Source: Niabella sp.
Lineage (GTDB): Bacteria; Bacteroidota; Bacteroidia; Chitinophagales; Chitinophagaceae
Reading direction: 5' to 3'
Assembly: GCA_017744715.1 (NCBI GenBank)
Contig: JAGIAT010000011.1
Location: 1 to 57,616, forward strand
DNA length: 57,616 bases
In this document: positions 1-8,919 of the stretch, piece by piece
How the letters are laid out: each line of letters opens with the position of its first letter
Numbering within the stretch: position 1 is the stretch's first letter
Notes under the pieces: model-generated
What the model saw: the letters and a program-made list of their open reading frames with translations, nothing else
Database searches by the model: none
What the model was told of the DNA's origin: nothing
Position numbers and translations under genes: made by a program

Positions 1-139
1 CAATGCCTCCTAAAAGACATCCCTACAAACTTGTTAATACCACCGGACTTGAACCAGCATCGCGCCTTATTCGCTGTATCATCTTAAAAGAACTTTATCA
101 ACCAACCCGCTTCGTTATTTACACTCCGTTTCGGGGTTG

Positions 140-171
140 CAAAGATATGTTTTCTTTTTCAAACCACCAAA
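140..171 (-). promoter_or_regulatory. Bacteroidota-type promoter, firing left
   Basis: On the minus strand the -7 element TATCTTTG (plus 140-147) is preceded by a -33 TTTG (plus 168-171) with a 20-base spacer. Transcription would start near 133-136 and run out of the left end of the window. No gene start lies between the site and base 1, so the product is outside. Confidence 0.65.
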
Positions 172-271
172 AAAATTTTAATTATTTTTTGATGTAATCA
201 ATTATGTGTGAAGAACTTACCCGTGAATTAAAAAGCTTATTTTTGGCTACCCTTTATTTTCAGGCGGACTG

Positions 272-279
272 CAAAGATA
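272..279 (-). promoter_or_regulatory. -7 element of a possible second leftward promoter
   Basis: TATCTTTGC on the minus strand, in the same local context (TTTGCA, two bases, CCG) as the site at 492-499. No clear TTTG lies at the expected -33 distance, so this is weaker than its two neighbours. Confidence 0.4.
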
Positions 280-491
280 CAACTTTCATTTTGATTTTTG
301 ATGCGATCAGTAAAATATTTTTTCATTTTTTTTCTGATCAATCGGTAAGTATAAGCGGAATTTCCAGCAACAGATTTACTGGCATTCATTATAGATGTAG
401 ATACTTCTGAAACACAGACTGAATCGATGTTTCAGCGTTTTGAATCTTTTATTTTCTTCTCAGAGAACTCATCCGTTTCGCAAACGGAGTG

Positions 492-522
492 CAAATATAG
501 ATCGTTTTTTTGAACTGCCAAA
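492..522 (-). promoter_or_regulatory. Bacteroidota-type promoter, firing left
   Basis: TATATTTG (plus 492-499) with TTTG at plus 519-522 and an exact 19-base spacer, on the minus strand. The predicted transcript begins with a small perfect hairpin (CCGTTT, GCG, AAACGG). No start codon with a credible frame follows for several hundred bases, so a stable RNA or a long leader is more likely than a local coding gene. Confidence 0.65.
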
Positions 523-994
523 TTTATTTGAAAAAAAAGTATGTTTTTTTATGCCCGATCACGAATGACAGGCTGCCGACCCATCAAACGCAGTATTTCA
601 ACCGCCGGATAAACCGGAGACGCATACCAGGGATGAGCACATTGGCCAGGTGGGTAACAGATACGCAGCTATGGCCTCCCCTATCAGGCATTAGCCCGTA
701 TATCTGTTGGTCATAAATCAACATTGCTGTGCTCCACCTTCGCATTGATGGATCTGTTAGATAAAGCGCCATCCCCCCTGCCTGGAAAGATTAACCGGGC
801 ATCGGTCTACCGGATCAGTGTGCGTAAAGCAATGGGAAGGCCGCCTTCGGGTTTATTTTATGGAGAGATCAAAACATCCGGATTATGGAACACCATCGTC
901 CGGGCAACCCGCTGTAACGGTAAAACACCCAGCCGTACCTAAAGAAACAACGGTATACAGCATCCCAACCTGTAACTAATATGATGAAAAGGAC

Positions 995-1726
995 TCAACG
1001 CACCGGGTAGCTTACCTGCGTAAGTGTAAGGCCATGCGCCGGCGCATCAAAATACGCAGATCCGCATACCGTTTTTTTTATGATCGCCTCGAAGGCTTCC
1101 ATCTCCAGCGTACCCCGGCCTACCCGCAGCATGGTGGCTACCAGCGCCCGCACCATTCCCCGCAAGAACCGGTTAGCGGTTACCTGGTACTGGTATATAT
1201 CCTGCTCCAATACCCACCGGCTTTCCATCAGGTTGCAGTTGAATGTTTTTACCTGTGTATTGGTTTTGGAAAAACTGCTGAAATCTTTAAAGTTTTTTAG
1301 CAAGACGGCTGCTTCATTCATTAACCCAAGGTTCAGGGGATACGGATAAAAATATGCCGTATCAGCAAGAAAGGCATTCTTGAACTGGTATACCGTATAC
1401 CGGTAGCTGCGGCTCAGCGCGTCAAACCGGCAATGGGCATCATCTGCCACCAGCCTTACGCCCTTAATAACAATATCGCCCGGAAGGATCGCGTTCAGGT
1501 TATAAATCCATTTTGTATTAAAATCGCGGTCCCAGTCGAAATGAAAAAAATTCTGAAAGGCATGCACGCCACTGTCGGTACGGGACGACCCGGTAAAAAG
1601 CGGGGCCTCCTTAAAAAAAACCGTAAACGCTTTTTCAATCTCTCCCTGGATGGTTGCACCCGTATGCTGGATCTGAAAACCACTGTAACGGGTTCCCTTG
1701 TAGGAGACTTCTAAAAAATAACGCAT
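995..1726 (-). CDS. truA: tRNA pseudouridine(38-40) synthase TruA
   Basis: Isomerises uridines 38, 39 and 40 of the tRNA anticodon arm to pseudouridine in the cytoplasm. The N-terminus MRYFLEVSYKGTRYSGFQ is the family's opening strand, and the catalytic aspartate sits in SRTDSGVHA (Asp51 from the start used here). The 243-residue length is usual for the family. I start at the ATG whose product begins MRYFLEV; an in-frame ATG ten codons upstream (1754-1756) adds only non-conserved residues. The gene lies 55 bases behind the DUF4476 gene on the same strand and may be co-transcribed with it. Identification is secure; only the start is open. Confidence 0.93.
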   Translation of the reverse strand: MRYFLEVSYKGTRYSGFQIQHTGATIQGEIEKAFTVFFKEAPLFTGSSRTDSGVHAFQNFFHFDWDRDFNTKWIYNLNAILPGDIVIKGVRLVADDAHCRFDALSRSYRYTVYQFKNAFLADTAYFYPYPLNLGLMNEAAVLLKNFKDFSSFSKTNTQVKTFNCNLMESRWVLEQDIYQYQVTANRFLRGMVRALVATMLRVGRGTLEMEAFEAIIKKTVCGSAYFDAPAHGLTLTQVSYPVR

Positions 1727-1781
1727 CGTAACCGGGTGGCTAAGAACCGACGGCATTTAGCCACCAGTTTTCAGCACTTAA

Positions 1782-3077
1782 CTATTTAATAAGACTGTTG
1801 AACTTTTCCTTGTAATAGGTATCCTTGAGCTCGGATTGAAGCGTGCTGAAATTTTCGGAATCAGAAATATGGCCACGGGACGCTTCAAAGAAGTTATACT
1901 TTCCGGCATTGGATAAAAACATACTACTGATATACTTTACCTGTGCTGCCGTATAACATTTATTCTTAAATGCACGCCGGGCTTCTTCAATCATCTGATC
2001 GTCGTTTTCCTTACCGGCCATATCCCTGCGCAACTTAAGAAAATCTCCTTCTGTAGCTACCGATTTACAGTTACCCGGTACGGCTTTAGGTGCCTCTTTT
2101 ACTTCCTTTTTTGAGGCAGCACTGTTTTCCTGGGGAACGGCAGGTTTTTCCTGCACGGCAAATTGCCGGTCATTTTTTGCTGCAGGGGCTGCTTTTGCTG
2201 CGGTTTCCTTCACCGGTGTTTCGGCCGCTTTTTCTTCCGGGGCTTCAGCTGCTGCGGGTATGGTAATTTCGATCTGCTCTGCGTTTCCATTGCTACGGTC
2301 TTCATATACCACCACCGTTCCGGTTCCGGAAGAATGCTGCGACAATTTCACTACGGCGTTTTTCCCGGCTTTTGGTGCATTGATTTTTTCCGTTTTGGCA
2401 GGTTCTGCGGCCACCTGCTCCCGGGGCGCTTCTTCCTTTACTTCGGGCTTTTCTTCGGGCTTGGGCTTCTCCAGCAATGAAGGGTCGTTGGCCGCTTTAG
2501 AAAGTATTTTTGTAAAATCGCTTACATTGGCATTATCCGCCACCGATGGTTGTTGTACAGCCGGCGGGGTTTGCACGGCTGCAGTTGTCACCGGTTCCTG
2601 CTTCGGTGCTTCTTCCTTTACCACTGGTTTTTCCTCCGGTTTCGGCTGTGGCTTGGGTGCTTCGCGACGCGGCTGCGGCTTGGGAGCCTCTGCCTTCGCC
2701 AATGCAGCCGCTTCTTCTGCGGTGAGGGGCCTCTGCACATCCATCGACTGAAGATCGAACAATGACCAGCCCTCTGCTCCGAAATTCTTGATCAGATATC
2801 CTTTATCCTTTGAGTCGATCTTGAAACGGAAGGTCATTTCAGGGCTTTTATTATCCTGAAACCCCACTACTAACCGGTAATCACCATCCTTTAACTGCGG
2901 CAGAATAAGGTACCCCGACGAATTGGCTTCAATACGCTGGCCATTGATCTTAATATAAAAAGGTTGTGCAGGTTCAGTTTGCAGGTAAACAAAATATTTG
3001 GATTGAACCGAGTATTGAGCGAAAGAAACAAAGCCAGTCAGCAGAAAGACGATCGCCAGTAATAAACGCTTATTCAT
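1782..3077 (-). CDS. Secreted DUF4476-domain protein with Pro/Glu/Lys-rich linker
   Basis: A 431-residue exported protein. Residues 1-20 are a signal peptide (MNKRLLLAIVFLLTGFVSFA). About 21-110 form a compact domain of beta character. About 115-330 are low-complexity Ala/Pro/Glu/Lys with repeated PKPEEKP-like and KEEAP-like units, probably an extended periplasmic spacer. The C-terminal ~95 residues match DUF4476, a Bacteroidota helical domain (CKSV...DFLKLRRDM...FKNKCYTAAQVKYIS). Function is unknown. The linker has strongly biased composition, which explains long spurious frames on the opposite strand. Confidence 0.8.
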   Translation of the reverse strand: MNKRLLLAIVFLLTGFVSFAQYSVQSKYFVYLQTEPAQPFYIKINGQRIEANSSGYLILPQLKDGDYRLVVGFQDNKSPEMTFRFKIDSKDKGYLIKNFGAEGWSLFDLQSMDVQRPLTAEEAAALAKAEAPKPQPRREAPKPQPKPEEKPVVKEEAPKQEPVTTAAVQTPPAVQQPSVADNANVSDFTKILSKAANDPSLLEKPKPEEKPEVKEEAPREQVAAEPAKTEKINAPKAGKNAVVKLSQHSSGTGTVVVYEDRSNGNAEQIEITIPAAAEAPEEKAAETPVKETAAKAAPAAKNDRQFAVQEKPAVPQENSAASKKEVKEAPKAVPGNCKSVATEGDFLKLRRDMAGKENDDQMIEEARRAFKNKCYTAAQVKYISSMFLSNAGKYNFFEASRGHISDSENFSTLQSELKDTYYKEKFNSLIK

Positions 3078-3269
3078 GTTGTATATATTGTTCTAAAATA
3101 ATCCTATCTAATTGATTCTTTCAAACAAAAATAAACGAATAATGCGATGTGGGAAAGTTTCTGGGGGAATTTGAAAATTTGAGGATGTGGAAATGTGAAA
3201 ATATGGGATTCCGGGCCGCGCATGGAATATCCGGGAATCTAAGGTAAAACCCGCGTTCAGCGTTGGGGA

Positions 3270-3576
3270 TTTAGCTTTCAGCCTTTAGTTATCAGTTTTC
3301 AGCCTTTAGTTATCAGTTTTCAGTCTTTAGCAATCAGTTATCAGCAGATTCCGTATGAGATCGGTGATCTGACATCAGATGCGGAAAAAAAATAGTGAAT
3401 TGAATATTGTTCATTAAGCAACAAACGGAAACCAACCAGGAACGGCGTTTAGCTTTCAGTGATCAGTTTTCAGCCTTTAGCTATCAGCCGATTACATCCG
3501 AAATTATAGATTTGCCTTCTGGCATCGAGTGCAAGATGAAATCTAACCTGGAACTTTAAACGATAAACTGAAACAA
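3270..3576 (-). repeat. Composite heptamer repeat, copy R1 (two tandem units)
   Basis: Two tandem units follow the stop of the TPM gene at 3584. Read on the minus strand each unit begins with a GTTCC(A/T)GG-like module, passes a core containing AAATCT, and ends in heptamers of the form CTGANNN. The outer edge starts within about 10 bases of the stop codon. It has no coding potential. It belongs with the copies near 15720, 36175, 41161 and 44990. Confidence 0.7.
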
Positions 3577-3583
3577 TTCCCTC

Positions 3584-4372
3584 CTACCAACTTCCACCGG
3601 CGCCGCCGCCGCCAAAACCACCGCCACCGAAGCCGCCAAAACCGCCACCACCACCACCGCCGGACCAACCACCTCCGCCGCCACCGCCAGACCAGCCCCC
3701 GGGTATAATCCAACCGCCACCGCCCCGGTATCCCCGCCGCGAAACATAACCGCCGCCGCCACTGCCACCACCGCTCATAAAGGCTACAAATACAATAACA
3801 ACGATCACGATCAGGAGAATCGTTCCAAAACCGATGCCCTTACCCCGCTCGTGATATCCATCCGGTGCCTTGAACCGGCCGGCTGCCGCCTGAATCAGCG
3901 CATCCGTTCCTTCATCCAGTCCGCGGTAATTGTCGCCCCGTTTAAAATCGGGGATCATGATCTGCTGAACGATCTGGTCCGCCACCAGGTCGGTAATGGC
4001 GCCTTCCAGCCCATAGCCCGTTGCAATAAACAGTCCGCGGTCCCGGGTTCCGGCATTCACCAGCACCACCACGCCGTTGTTGAACTGTTTTTGTCCGCCT
4101 ACGCCCCATTTTCTGCCCAATGCAATAGCATAATCGTCCCTCGAATAGCCCTTCAGATCATCCACAATCACTACCGCTATCTGGTTGGAGGTGCTGTCGT
4201 CGTAGGCTACCAGCTTGCGCTCCAGCGTTTGAACCTGCTCGGGTGTCAGGAACCGGCCGGTAAAGTCGTTAACCAGCCGCGGCGGGTTAGGCGGATTCGG
4301 GATCACGGATTCGATCTGGGCAAACGAACCCACCGCAATCAGCAGAAAATATAGTAAAAAGAATTTCTTCAT
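3584..4372 (-). CDS. Membrane-anchored TPM-domain protein with Gly-rich tail (YgcG-like)
   Basis: A 262-residue exported protein. Signal peptide 1-18; TPM fold about 35-170 (VNDFTGRFLTPEQVQTLE, then NQIAVVIVDDL, then GVVVLV and GLFIATGYGLEGAITD); one transmembrane helix about 183-200 (FGTILLIVIVVIVFVAF); then an almost pure Gly/Trp/Ser tail of about 60 residues. This is the usual layout of YgcG/TPM proteins. The TPM domain has been linked to phosphatase-like activity and, in photosynthetic organisms, to photosystem II repair; the role in heterotrophic bacteria is not settled. Last gene of a four-gene operon with a second TPM protein and two LemA proteins, which suggests a shared membrane complex. 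Confidence 0.85.
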   Translation of the reverse strand: MKKFFLLYFLLIAVGSFAQIESVIPNPPNPPRLVNDFTGRFLTPEQVQTLERKLVAYDDSTSNQIAVVIVDDLKGYSRDDYAIALGRKWGVGGQKQFNNGVVVLVNAGTRDRGLFIATGYGLEGAITDLVADQIVQQIMIPDFKRGDNYRGLDEGTDALIQAAAGRFKAPDGYHERGKGIGFGTILLIVIVVIVFVAFMSGGGSGGGGYVSRRGYRGGGGWIIPGGWSGGGGGGGWSGGGGGGGFGGFGGGGFGGGGAGGSW

Positions 4373-4380
4373 TGGGATCT

Positions 4381-4845
4381 TTAACTTCCAAAAACGATAT
4401 CATCGGGGAGTTCGTTCTGGTCGGTAGCCCTGTCAAAAGGGAAATACTGATGCAGTCCTTCACCGATCTGGTGGATGTATTCACTGATGCCGGTAGCAAA
4501 ATGCTGCTGGTTAAAATGTTCCAGTATCTTTTTTACCAGTCCGTTCCAATACGCATCCCCTGTTCGCTGGTAAATACCTTCATCGCCAAAAATTGCCAGC
4601 TGCCGGTCTTTTACAGCTACGTAAAGCAACACCGCATTCCGGTCTACCGTATGTTCCATCTTCAGCTTAAAGAATACTTCCGCCGCGCGGTCAACCGGAT
4701 CTACATATTTATTATGACTTTCGATGTATACCCGTATCTCGCCACTGGTACGGCTTTCCGCCTGGCGGATGGCTTCCACGATCTGCTCTTTTTCAGCACT
4801 GGTGAGTACTTCCTGCGGATGCCGGTTAAATAAAGAAAAAGCCAC
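4381..4845 (-). CDS. TPM-domain protein without signal peptide
   Basis: A 154-residue protein with a TPM domain (EKEQIVEAIRQAESRTSGEI, then NAVLLYVAVKDRQLAIFGDEG) but no signal peptide or membrane helix. It therefore probably works on the cytoplasmic side or on the membrane face, unlike its exported neighbour 8 bases downstream. It lies 1 base behind the second LemA gene, implying translational coupling. Biochemical function unknown. Confidence 0.82.
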   Translation of the reverse strand: MAFSLFNRHPQEVLTSAEKEQIVEAIRQAESRTSGEIRVYIESHNKYVDPVDRAAEVFFKLKMEHTVDRNAVLLYVAVKDRQLAIFGDEGIYQRTGDAYWNGLVKKILEHFNQQHFATGISEYIHQIGEGLHQYFPFDRATDQNELPDDIVFGS

Positions 4846-4846
4846 G

Positions 4847-5425
4847 TTATCTGAATTTAATTGCTACATTTTGATCAGCACCGGCTGCGGCCTGAAACCC
4901 TTCCCGGGGTTTAAAGCCCAGGAGCCCCGCCGCAATATTACCGGGGAAGCTTCTTACCGCGCTGTTATATACCGCCACGGCTGCGTTAAAATCATTCCGT
5001 GCTACCTTAATGCGCCGCTCATTGCCCTCCAGCTGGGTCTGCAACCCGCGGTAGGCTTCCGTTCCTTTCAGCGTTGGATACCTTTCGATAACAGCAATGA
5101 TCCGGTTGGAAGCAGCGGCCAGCGAATCCTGTAAATCCGACTGCCGGTTATAGTTTTCCGGCGTTGGCTCCCCGCCCAGCCCCTGCTGCGCACGGCCGCG
5201 GGCTTCCGCAACGGCTACCAGGGTCGATTGCTCAAAACCGGCGATCCCTTTAACGGTGCTCACCAGGTTGGGCGTAAGATCGAGCCGGCGCTGGTAGGTA
5301 TTTTGTACTTCGCTCCACTGCTGCCGCACTTTTTCGTCCTTTTTTACAAACGAGTTATACGTCACCAGCAAATAGATGCCAATAACCGCCAGCACCGCAA
5401 CAAGGATCAAACCGGATCTCTTCAT
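4847..5425 (-). CDS. lemA: LemA family protein
   Basis: A 192-residue LemA protein: an N-terminal membrane helix (about 5-24), then the conserved QQWSEVQNTYQRRLDLTPNL segment and long alpha-helices, ending in the characteristic SFPGNIAAGLLGFKPREGF motif. LemA proteins are membrane-tethered helical proteins of unclear function. It sits 11 bases behind a paralogous lemA and 1 base before a TPM gene. Confidence 0.88.
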   Translation of the reverse strand: MKRSGLILVAVLAVIGIYLLVTYNSFVKKDEKVRQQWSEVQNTYQRRLDLTPNLVSTVKGIAGFEQSTLVAVAEARGRAQQGLGGEPTPENYNRQSDLQDSLAAASNRIIAVIERYPTLKGTEAYRGLQTQLEGNERRIKVARNDFNAAVAVYNSAVRSFPGNIAAGLLGFKPREGFQAAAGADQNVAIKFR

Positions 5426-5436
5426 CTGCTACGGGA

Positions 5437-6018
5437 TTAGAATTTTACATTCGGCGCTTTTTCAGCTCCCGGATCTGCCTTAAAACCTTCTTTGGAATGG
5501 AATCCGAATATACCACCAAGGATATTCATCGGGAAGGAACGCACTTTTACATTATAGCTGTTTACAGCGGTATTAAAGGTTTGCCGGGATGCACGGATAT
5601 CATTTTCGATCCCTTCCAGCTGTCCCTGCAACTGCAAAAAGTTCTGATTGGCTTTTAAATCCGGGTAGGCCTCTACGGTAACCAGCAGCCGTCCCAACGC
5701 GCTGGTCATCTGGCCCTGTGCGGCCTGGAACTCAGCCAGTTTTTCCGGCGTAAGATTTTCCGGGTTTACCTGAACCGATGTGGCCTTTGCACGTGCATTG
5801 ATTACATCGGTAAGGGTCGATTTTTCAAAATTTGCAGCACCTTTTACGGTTTCCACCAGGTTGCCTACAAGGTCATTGCGCTTTTGATACTCGCTCTGTA
5901 CATTATTCCAGGCTTTATTTACATTTTCCTGCTCCTTTACAAGGCCGTTATAGCCATTGCATCCCATAAAGCCGAGGATGACCAGCAGAATAACAATGAT
6001 TAACGTAACTCCTTTCAT
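5437..6018 (-). CDS. lemA: LemA family protein, first gene of the LemA/TPM operon
   Basis: 193 residues with a hydrophobic N-terminus followed by Cys (VILGFMGCNGYN), then the family helices (NKAWNNVQSEYQKRNDLVGN) and the C-terminal SFPMNILGGIFGFHSKEGF motif. The Cys after the hydrophobic run could be lipidated, although the preceding Phe-Met-Gly is not a clean lipobox. I chose the ATG giving MKGVTLIIVILL; the longer frame starts with TTG and adds ten unlikely residues. A TAAATTTG -7-like box lies at 6046-6053. Confidence 0.88.
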   Translation of the reverse strand: MKGVTLIIVILLVILGFMGCNGYNGLVKEQENVNKAWNNVQSEYQKRNDLVGNLVETVKGAANFEKSTLTDVINARAKATSVQVNPENLTPEKLAEFQAAQGQMTSALGRLLVTVEAYPDLKANQNFLQLQGQLEGIENDIRASRQTFNTAVNSYNVKVRSFPMNILGGIFGFHSKEGFKADPGAEKAPNVKF

Positions 6019-6045
6019 GTGCTTGTGTTTTTGGATTTGATGAAA

Positions 6046-6053
6046 CAAATTTA
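6046..6053 (-). promoter_or_regulatory. -7 element upstream of the LemA/TPM operon
   Basis: TAAATTTG on the minus strand, 28 bases before the lemA ATG. A TTTG lies further upstream, but the 23-base spacer is longer than usual. Confidence 0.4.
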
Positions 6054-6260
6054 AACGAAATAATACACCAAGTTATCAAATTATATTCCATATTCCTCAT
6101 TTTCAAACGGTCAGATCGGCAAACCGGCCATAAATACCGGTTAAGAGCATGTAAAATGAGAAATATTGAATGTTAAATTATAAAAGGTTGAAAGCAGGAT
6201 GATCGCACAGCGGAAGAAAATTTGAAGCCGGAGATCCGTTCCCGTACTACAAATTCAATA

Positions 6261-6636
6261 TGGTTTCCGCAGGCTTTTTTGTGATTGCCACAGAGGCACT
6301 GATGGGTGCTTACAGCACCTTCTCCAAGCCATTTTGAGTATGATTAAAGCCGGTATCAGGGCTGCGCATCCAGCTTTCAGGAAAACGACGCGATACAATG
6401 AAAATATTAACTGTAACCGTAGATAGAGCATAAAAAAGCATCCGAAGGCGGGAACCATCCTTCCTTCGTTTACATTCAAAATTCCATACCATTTCCGGAG
6501 ACGGTTTTGTGATTGCCACAGAGGCACTGATAGGTGCTTACAACGTCTCTAAGGGATTTTGAACATGATTAAGGCCGGCATCAGGGCTGCCCATTCCTGC
6601 TTCCGGGAAAACGACGCGATGCAATGAAAATTGTGA
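6261..6636. repeat. Tandem direct repeat of about 145 bases, period 228
   Basis: Two diverged copies (about 6261-6410 and 6489-6636) share GTGATTGCCACAGAGGCACT, then GTGCTTACA, ATTTTGA and a GGAAAACGACGCGAT block; the first match repeats at 6281 and 6509. The flanks also share fragments related to the word CATTTTACATTC. The repeat sits in the 700-base gap between the lemA operon and the ABC exporter gene and has no coding sense. Confidence 0.7.
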
Positions 6637-6726
6637 AATGTAAAAATAGACAGCGGATAAGAAGGCATCGAAAGCGGGAAGATCTTCATTTTACATTCAG
6701 CATTCTATATTTTTCATTCCCCTCCC

Positions 6727-8541
6727 CTACACCATCTCCTGCATATCCACAAGCTTCTTATAGATTCCGCCCTGGATCTGCATCAGCTGGGTATGTGATC
6801 CCCGCTCGGCAATTTCGCCTTTATTCAATACAATGATCTCGTCCGCATGCCGGACGGTGCTCAGGCGATGGGCAATGACCAGCGAGGTGCGGTTTTTCAT
6901 CATATTGTTGATGGCATCCTGTACCAGCCGTTCACTTTCCGTATCCAGCGAGGACGTAGCCTCATCCAGAATCAGGATGGGCGGATTTTTTAACACGGCC
7001 CGGGCAATCGTAAGCCGTTGCTTTTCGCCACCGCTCAGTTTAGCACCGCGGTCGCCGATATTGGTATCAAATTGTTCGGGTTTATTTTCAATAAACCGGT
7101 AAGCATTGGCTATTTTGGCGGCACTTTCCACTTCACTCATGGGGGCATCCGGGTCGGAAAGCGTAATGTTATTGCGAATGGTGTCGTTAAACAGGATCGG
7201 CTCCTGGCTTACGATACCAATTTGTTTTCGTATCGATTCCAGGCTGTAATCTTTAATATTCACCCCGTCAAAAAGGATCTCGCCCGAAGTTACATCATGA
7301 AAACGGGGCACCAGGTCTGCCAGGGTACTTTTCCCGGCGCCGCTGCTGCCCACCAGTGCTACCGTTTTCCCTTTGGGAATAAACAGGCTCACATTTTTTA
7401 GGATCGGCGTTTCATTATAGGCAAAGGAAACATTCCGGAATTCGATCCCTTCGTTAAAGGTTTCCAGCTTTTGGGTACCGGTATCTTCCACATTGTCCGG
7501 TGTGGTCAGTATCGCTTCAATCCGTTCAATAGCGGCGGCCCCCTCCTGAACCCTGAAGAACGATGCGGCCAATGTTTTGGCCGGGTTGATCATCATTGCA
7601 AATATGGCAATAAACGCAATCAAGTCACCAGGACCTAATGTATTACCATTGAGAATAAGGTTGGCCCCGAAATAAATGATCACGCATAGTACCACAACGC
7701 CCAATAATTCCGTTAGCGGAGACGCCAGGTCCCTCCGGGCCGATATCTTTTTGTTGATGCCCAGTAAGGTATTATTGAGCGTTACAAACCGGTTGTTCAG
7801 TATTTTTTCAGCAGTAAAGGCCTTAATAATGCGAATGCCCGAAAGGGTTTCATCCAGTATCGACAGGGTATCGCCCACCCGGAGCGATGCCGCGTTGCTT
7901 TGCTTTTTAAGGGTACGGCTGATACGGCCGATAATAAAGGCGGTTGCGGGCAGGAGGATTAATAAGAATACCGAAAGACCGGGACTGATAACAATCATTG
8001 AAACCAGATAACTGATCACCATTACCGGGTCTTTGATCAGTCCCTCCATGGTGTTTACAATGGAGCTTTCCACCAGGTTGGCATCATTGGTCATACGACT
8101 CATGATATCGCCCTTTTTTTGCTCGGAAAAATAACCCACCGGCAAACTCAGCACTTTAGCATACAGATCGTTTTTCAGGTGAATAGTGATGGAACTTCTT
8201 ACCGGTACCGAAATGAGCGAGGATACATACAACAGCAGGTTTTTCAGAAAAACTGAAATGATCACCATTACGCAACAGAGCAATACCGCATGCATTTGCT
8301 GCCCGTTGTTCACCAACTTCGTCAATTCTTCGCCAATATAGTGCCCTCCCGGGATCTTGTTCAGGATACTTTGTCCTCCAATGCCATCCACCTTAAAAAT
8401 AAGCGACATCAGCGGGGCCAGCATCCCAAGAGAAACTACCGATAAAGAGGACGCAATAATCGTAATAGAGATATACAGGATGATCTTCCACTTGTAATAG
8501 CCAATATACTTAAATAACCGGCTGAATTTTTTTGACCCCAT
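6727..8541 (-). CDS. ABC exporter, membrane-plus-ATPase fusion (MsbA/lipid-exporter type)
   Basis: A 604-residue half-transporter that would work as a homodimer in the inner membrane. An N-terminal six-helix domain (about 15-330) precedes an ATPase domain with Walker A GSSGAGKST (398-406), signature LSGGE (502-506), Walker B ILILDEAT (522-529) and the H-loop histidine at 558. The architecture matches MsbA-like lipid flippases and multidrug exporters; sequence alone does not fix the substrate. It lies downstream of glycan glycosyltransferase and methyltransferase genes on the same strand, which makes export of a lipid-linked glycan or lipid A plausible. A -7 box lies 24 bases upstream of the ATG. 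Confidence 0.9.
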   Translation of the reverse strand: MGSKKFSRLFKYIGYYKWKIILYISITIIASSLSVVSLGMLAPLMSLIFKVDGIGGQSILNKIPGGHYIGEELTKLVNNGQQMHAVLLCCVMVIISVFLKNLLLYVSSLISVPVRSSITIHLKNDLYAKVLSLPVGYFSEQKKGDIMSRMTNDANLVESSIVNTMEGLIKDPVMVISYLVSMIVISPGLSVFLLILLPATAFIIGRISRTLKKQSNAASLRVGDTLSILDETLSGIRIIKAFTAEKILNNRFVTLNNTLLGINKKISARRDLASPLTELLGVVVLCVIIYFGANLILNGNTLGPGDLIAFIAIFAMMINPAKTLAASFFRVQEGAAAIERIEAILTTPDNVEDTGTQKLETFNEGIEFRNVSFAYNETPILKNVSLFIPKGKTVALVGSSGAGKSTLADLVPRFHDVTSGEILFDGVNIKDYSLESIRKQIGIVSQEPILFNDTIRNNITLSDPDAPMSEVESAAKIANAYRFIENKPEQFDTNIGDRGAKLSGGEKQRLTIARAVLKNPPILILDEATSSLDTESERLVQDAINNMMKNRTSLVIAHRLSTVRHADEIIVLNKGEIAERGSHTQLMQIQGGIYKKLVDMQEMV

Positions 8542-8564
8542 TTGCGTTCATTCATTAAAACGCG

Positions 8565-8572
8565 CAAAGTTA
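8565..8572 (-). promoter_or_regulatory. -7 element for the ABC exporter
   Basis: TAACTTTG on the minus strand followed by C/G-rich bases, 24 bases before the start codon. No clear -33 TTTG is visible. Confidence 0.45.
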
Positions 8573-8919
8573 CGAGAAAATACGGCATTTGGTGTTTTTT
8601 ACGATCCGGCAGGCAGTGACCGATACGGCGTAAGGCACCAGGTATTTATTTTTTTAATGCGATTTTTTGCTCCATTCGTTTCAAAGCCCGCAAACAAAGC
8701 GACCTCGGGACACCGGATGCATATATTTATCAGAATGGAGATCTGTGGGCGGCATTGTTTGCAAAAAAGCATAACATATGCTACGGGCGTCAGAATAAGA
8801 TTGCGTCAGAGAACCACCAATTGGGTATCAGTAGACACGTGCGAGCGGTCTCCTGGAATTCCGATGTCGCTTACAGGACCCTCCTGCCAGTAAACGCATA
8901 CAGCCGGAACCCGCGGTAT
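8573..8919. other. Intergenic gap between ABC exporter and TylF-type gene
   Basis: About 350 bases with no credible gene on either strand, apart from the promoter box at its left edge. I see no repeat or hairpin here. Confidence 0.55.

Larger units (their letters stand above)
1..994. other. Left-edge region without a convincing gene
   Basis: No reading frame here looks like a real protein: the frames are short, lack recognisable domains and have ordinary intergenic composition. The left 530 bases are AT-rich and hold two or three promoter-like sites that all point to the left (listed separately). Bases 530-990 are more GC-balanced and could be decayed coding sequence, but I cannot name a source. 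Confidence 0.6.

Noticed and set aside
35..60. T-arm-like word GGACTTGAACC at the left edge, as in a minus-strand tRNA
   Set aside because: The flanks do not fold into an acceptor stem or anticodon arm; no full cloverleaf can be built around it.
584..942. Two overlapping short frames on opposite strands
   Set aside because: No domain, no start context and no conserved-looking composition; likely chance or decayed DNA.
2163..2751. Long plus-strand frames opposite the DUF4476 gene
   Set aside because: Shadows of the Pro/Glu/Ala/Lys-rich linker; biased composition keeps stops away.
3556..3771. Val/Ala-rich minus-strand frame
   Set aside because: An alternative reading of the Gly-rich tail of the TPM protein.
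6255..6527. 90-codon minus-strand frame with internal repeat
   Set aside because: The repeat in the protein only mirrors the non-coding tandem DNA repeat; similar words occur in another frame too.
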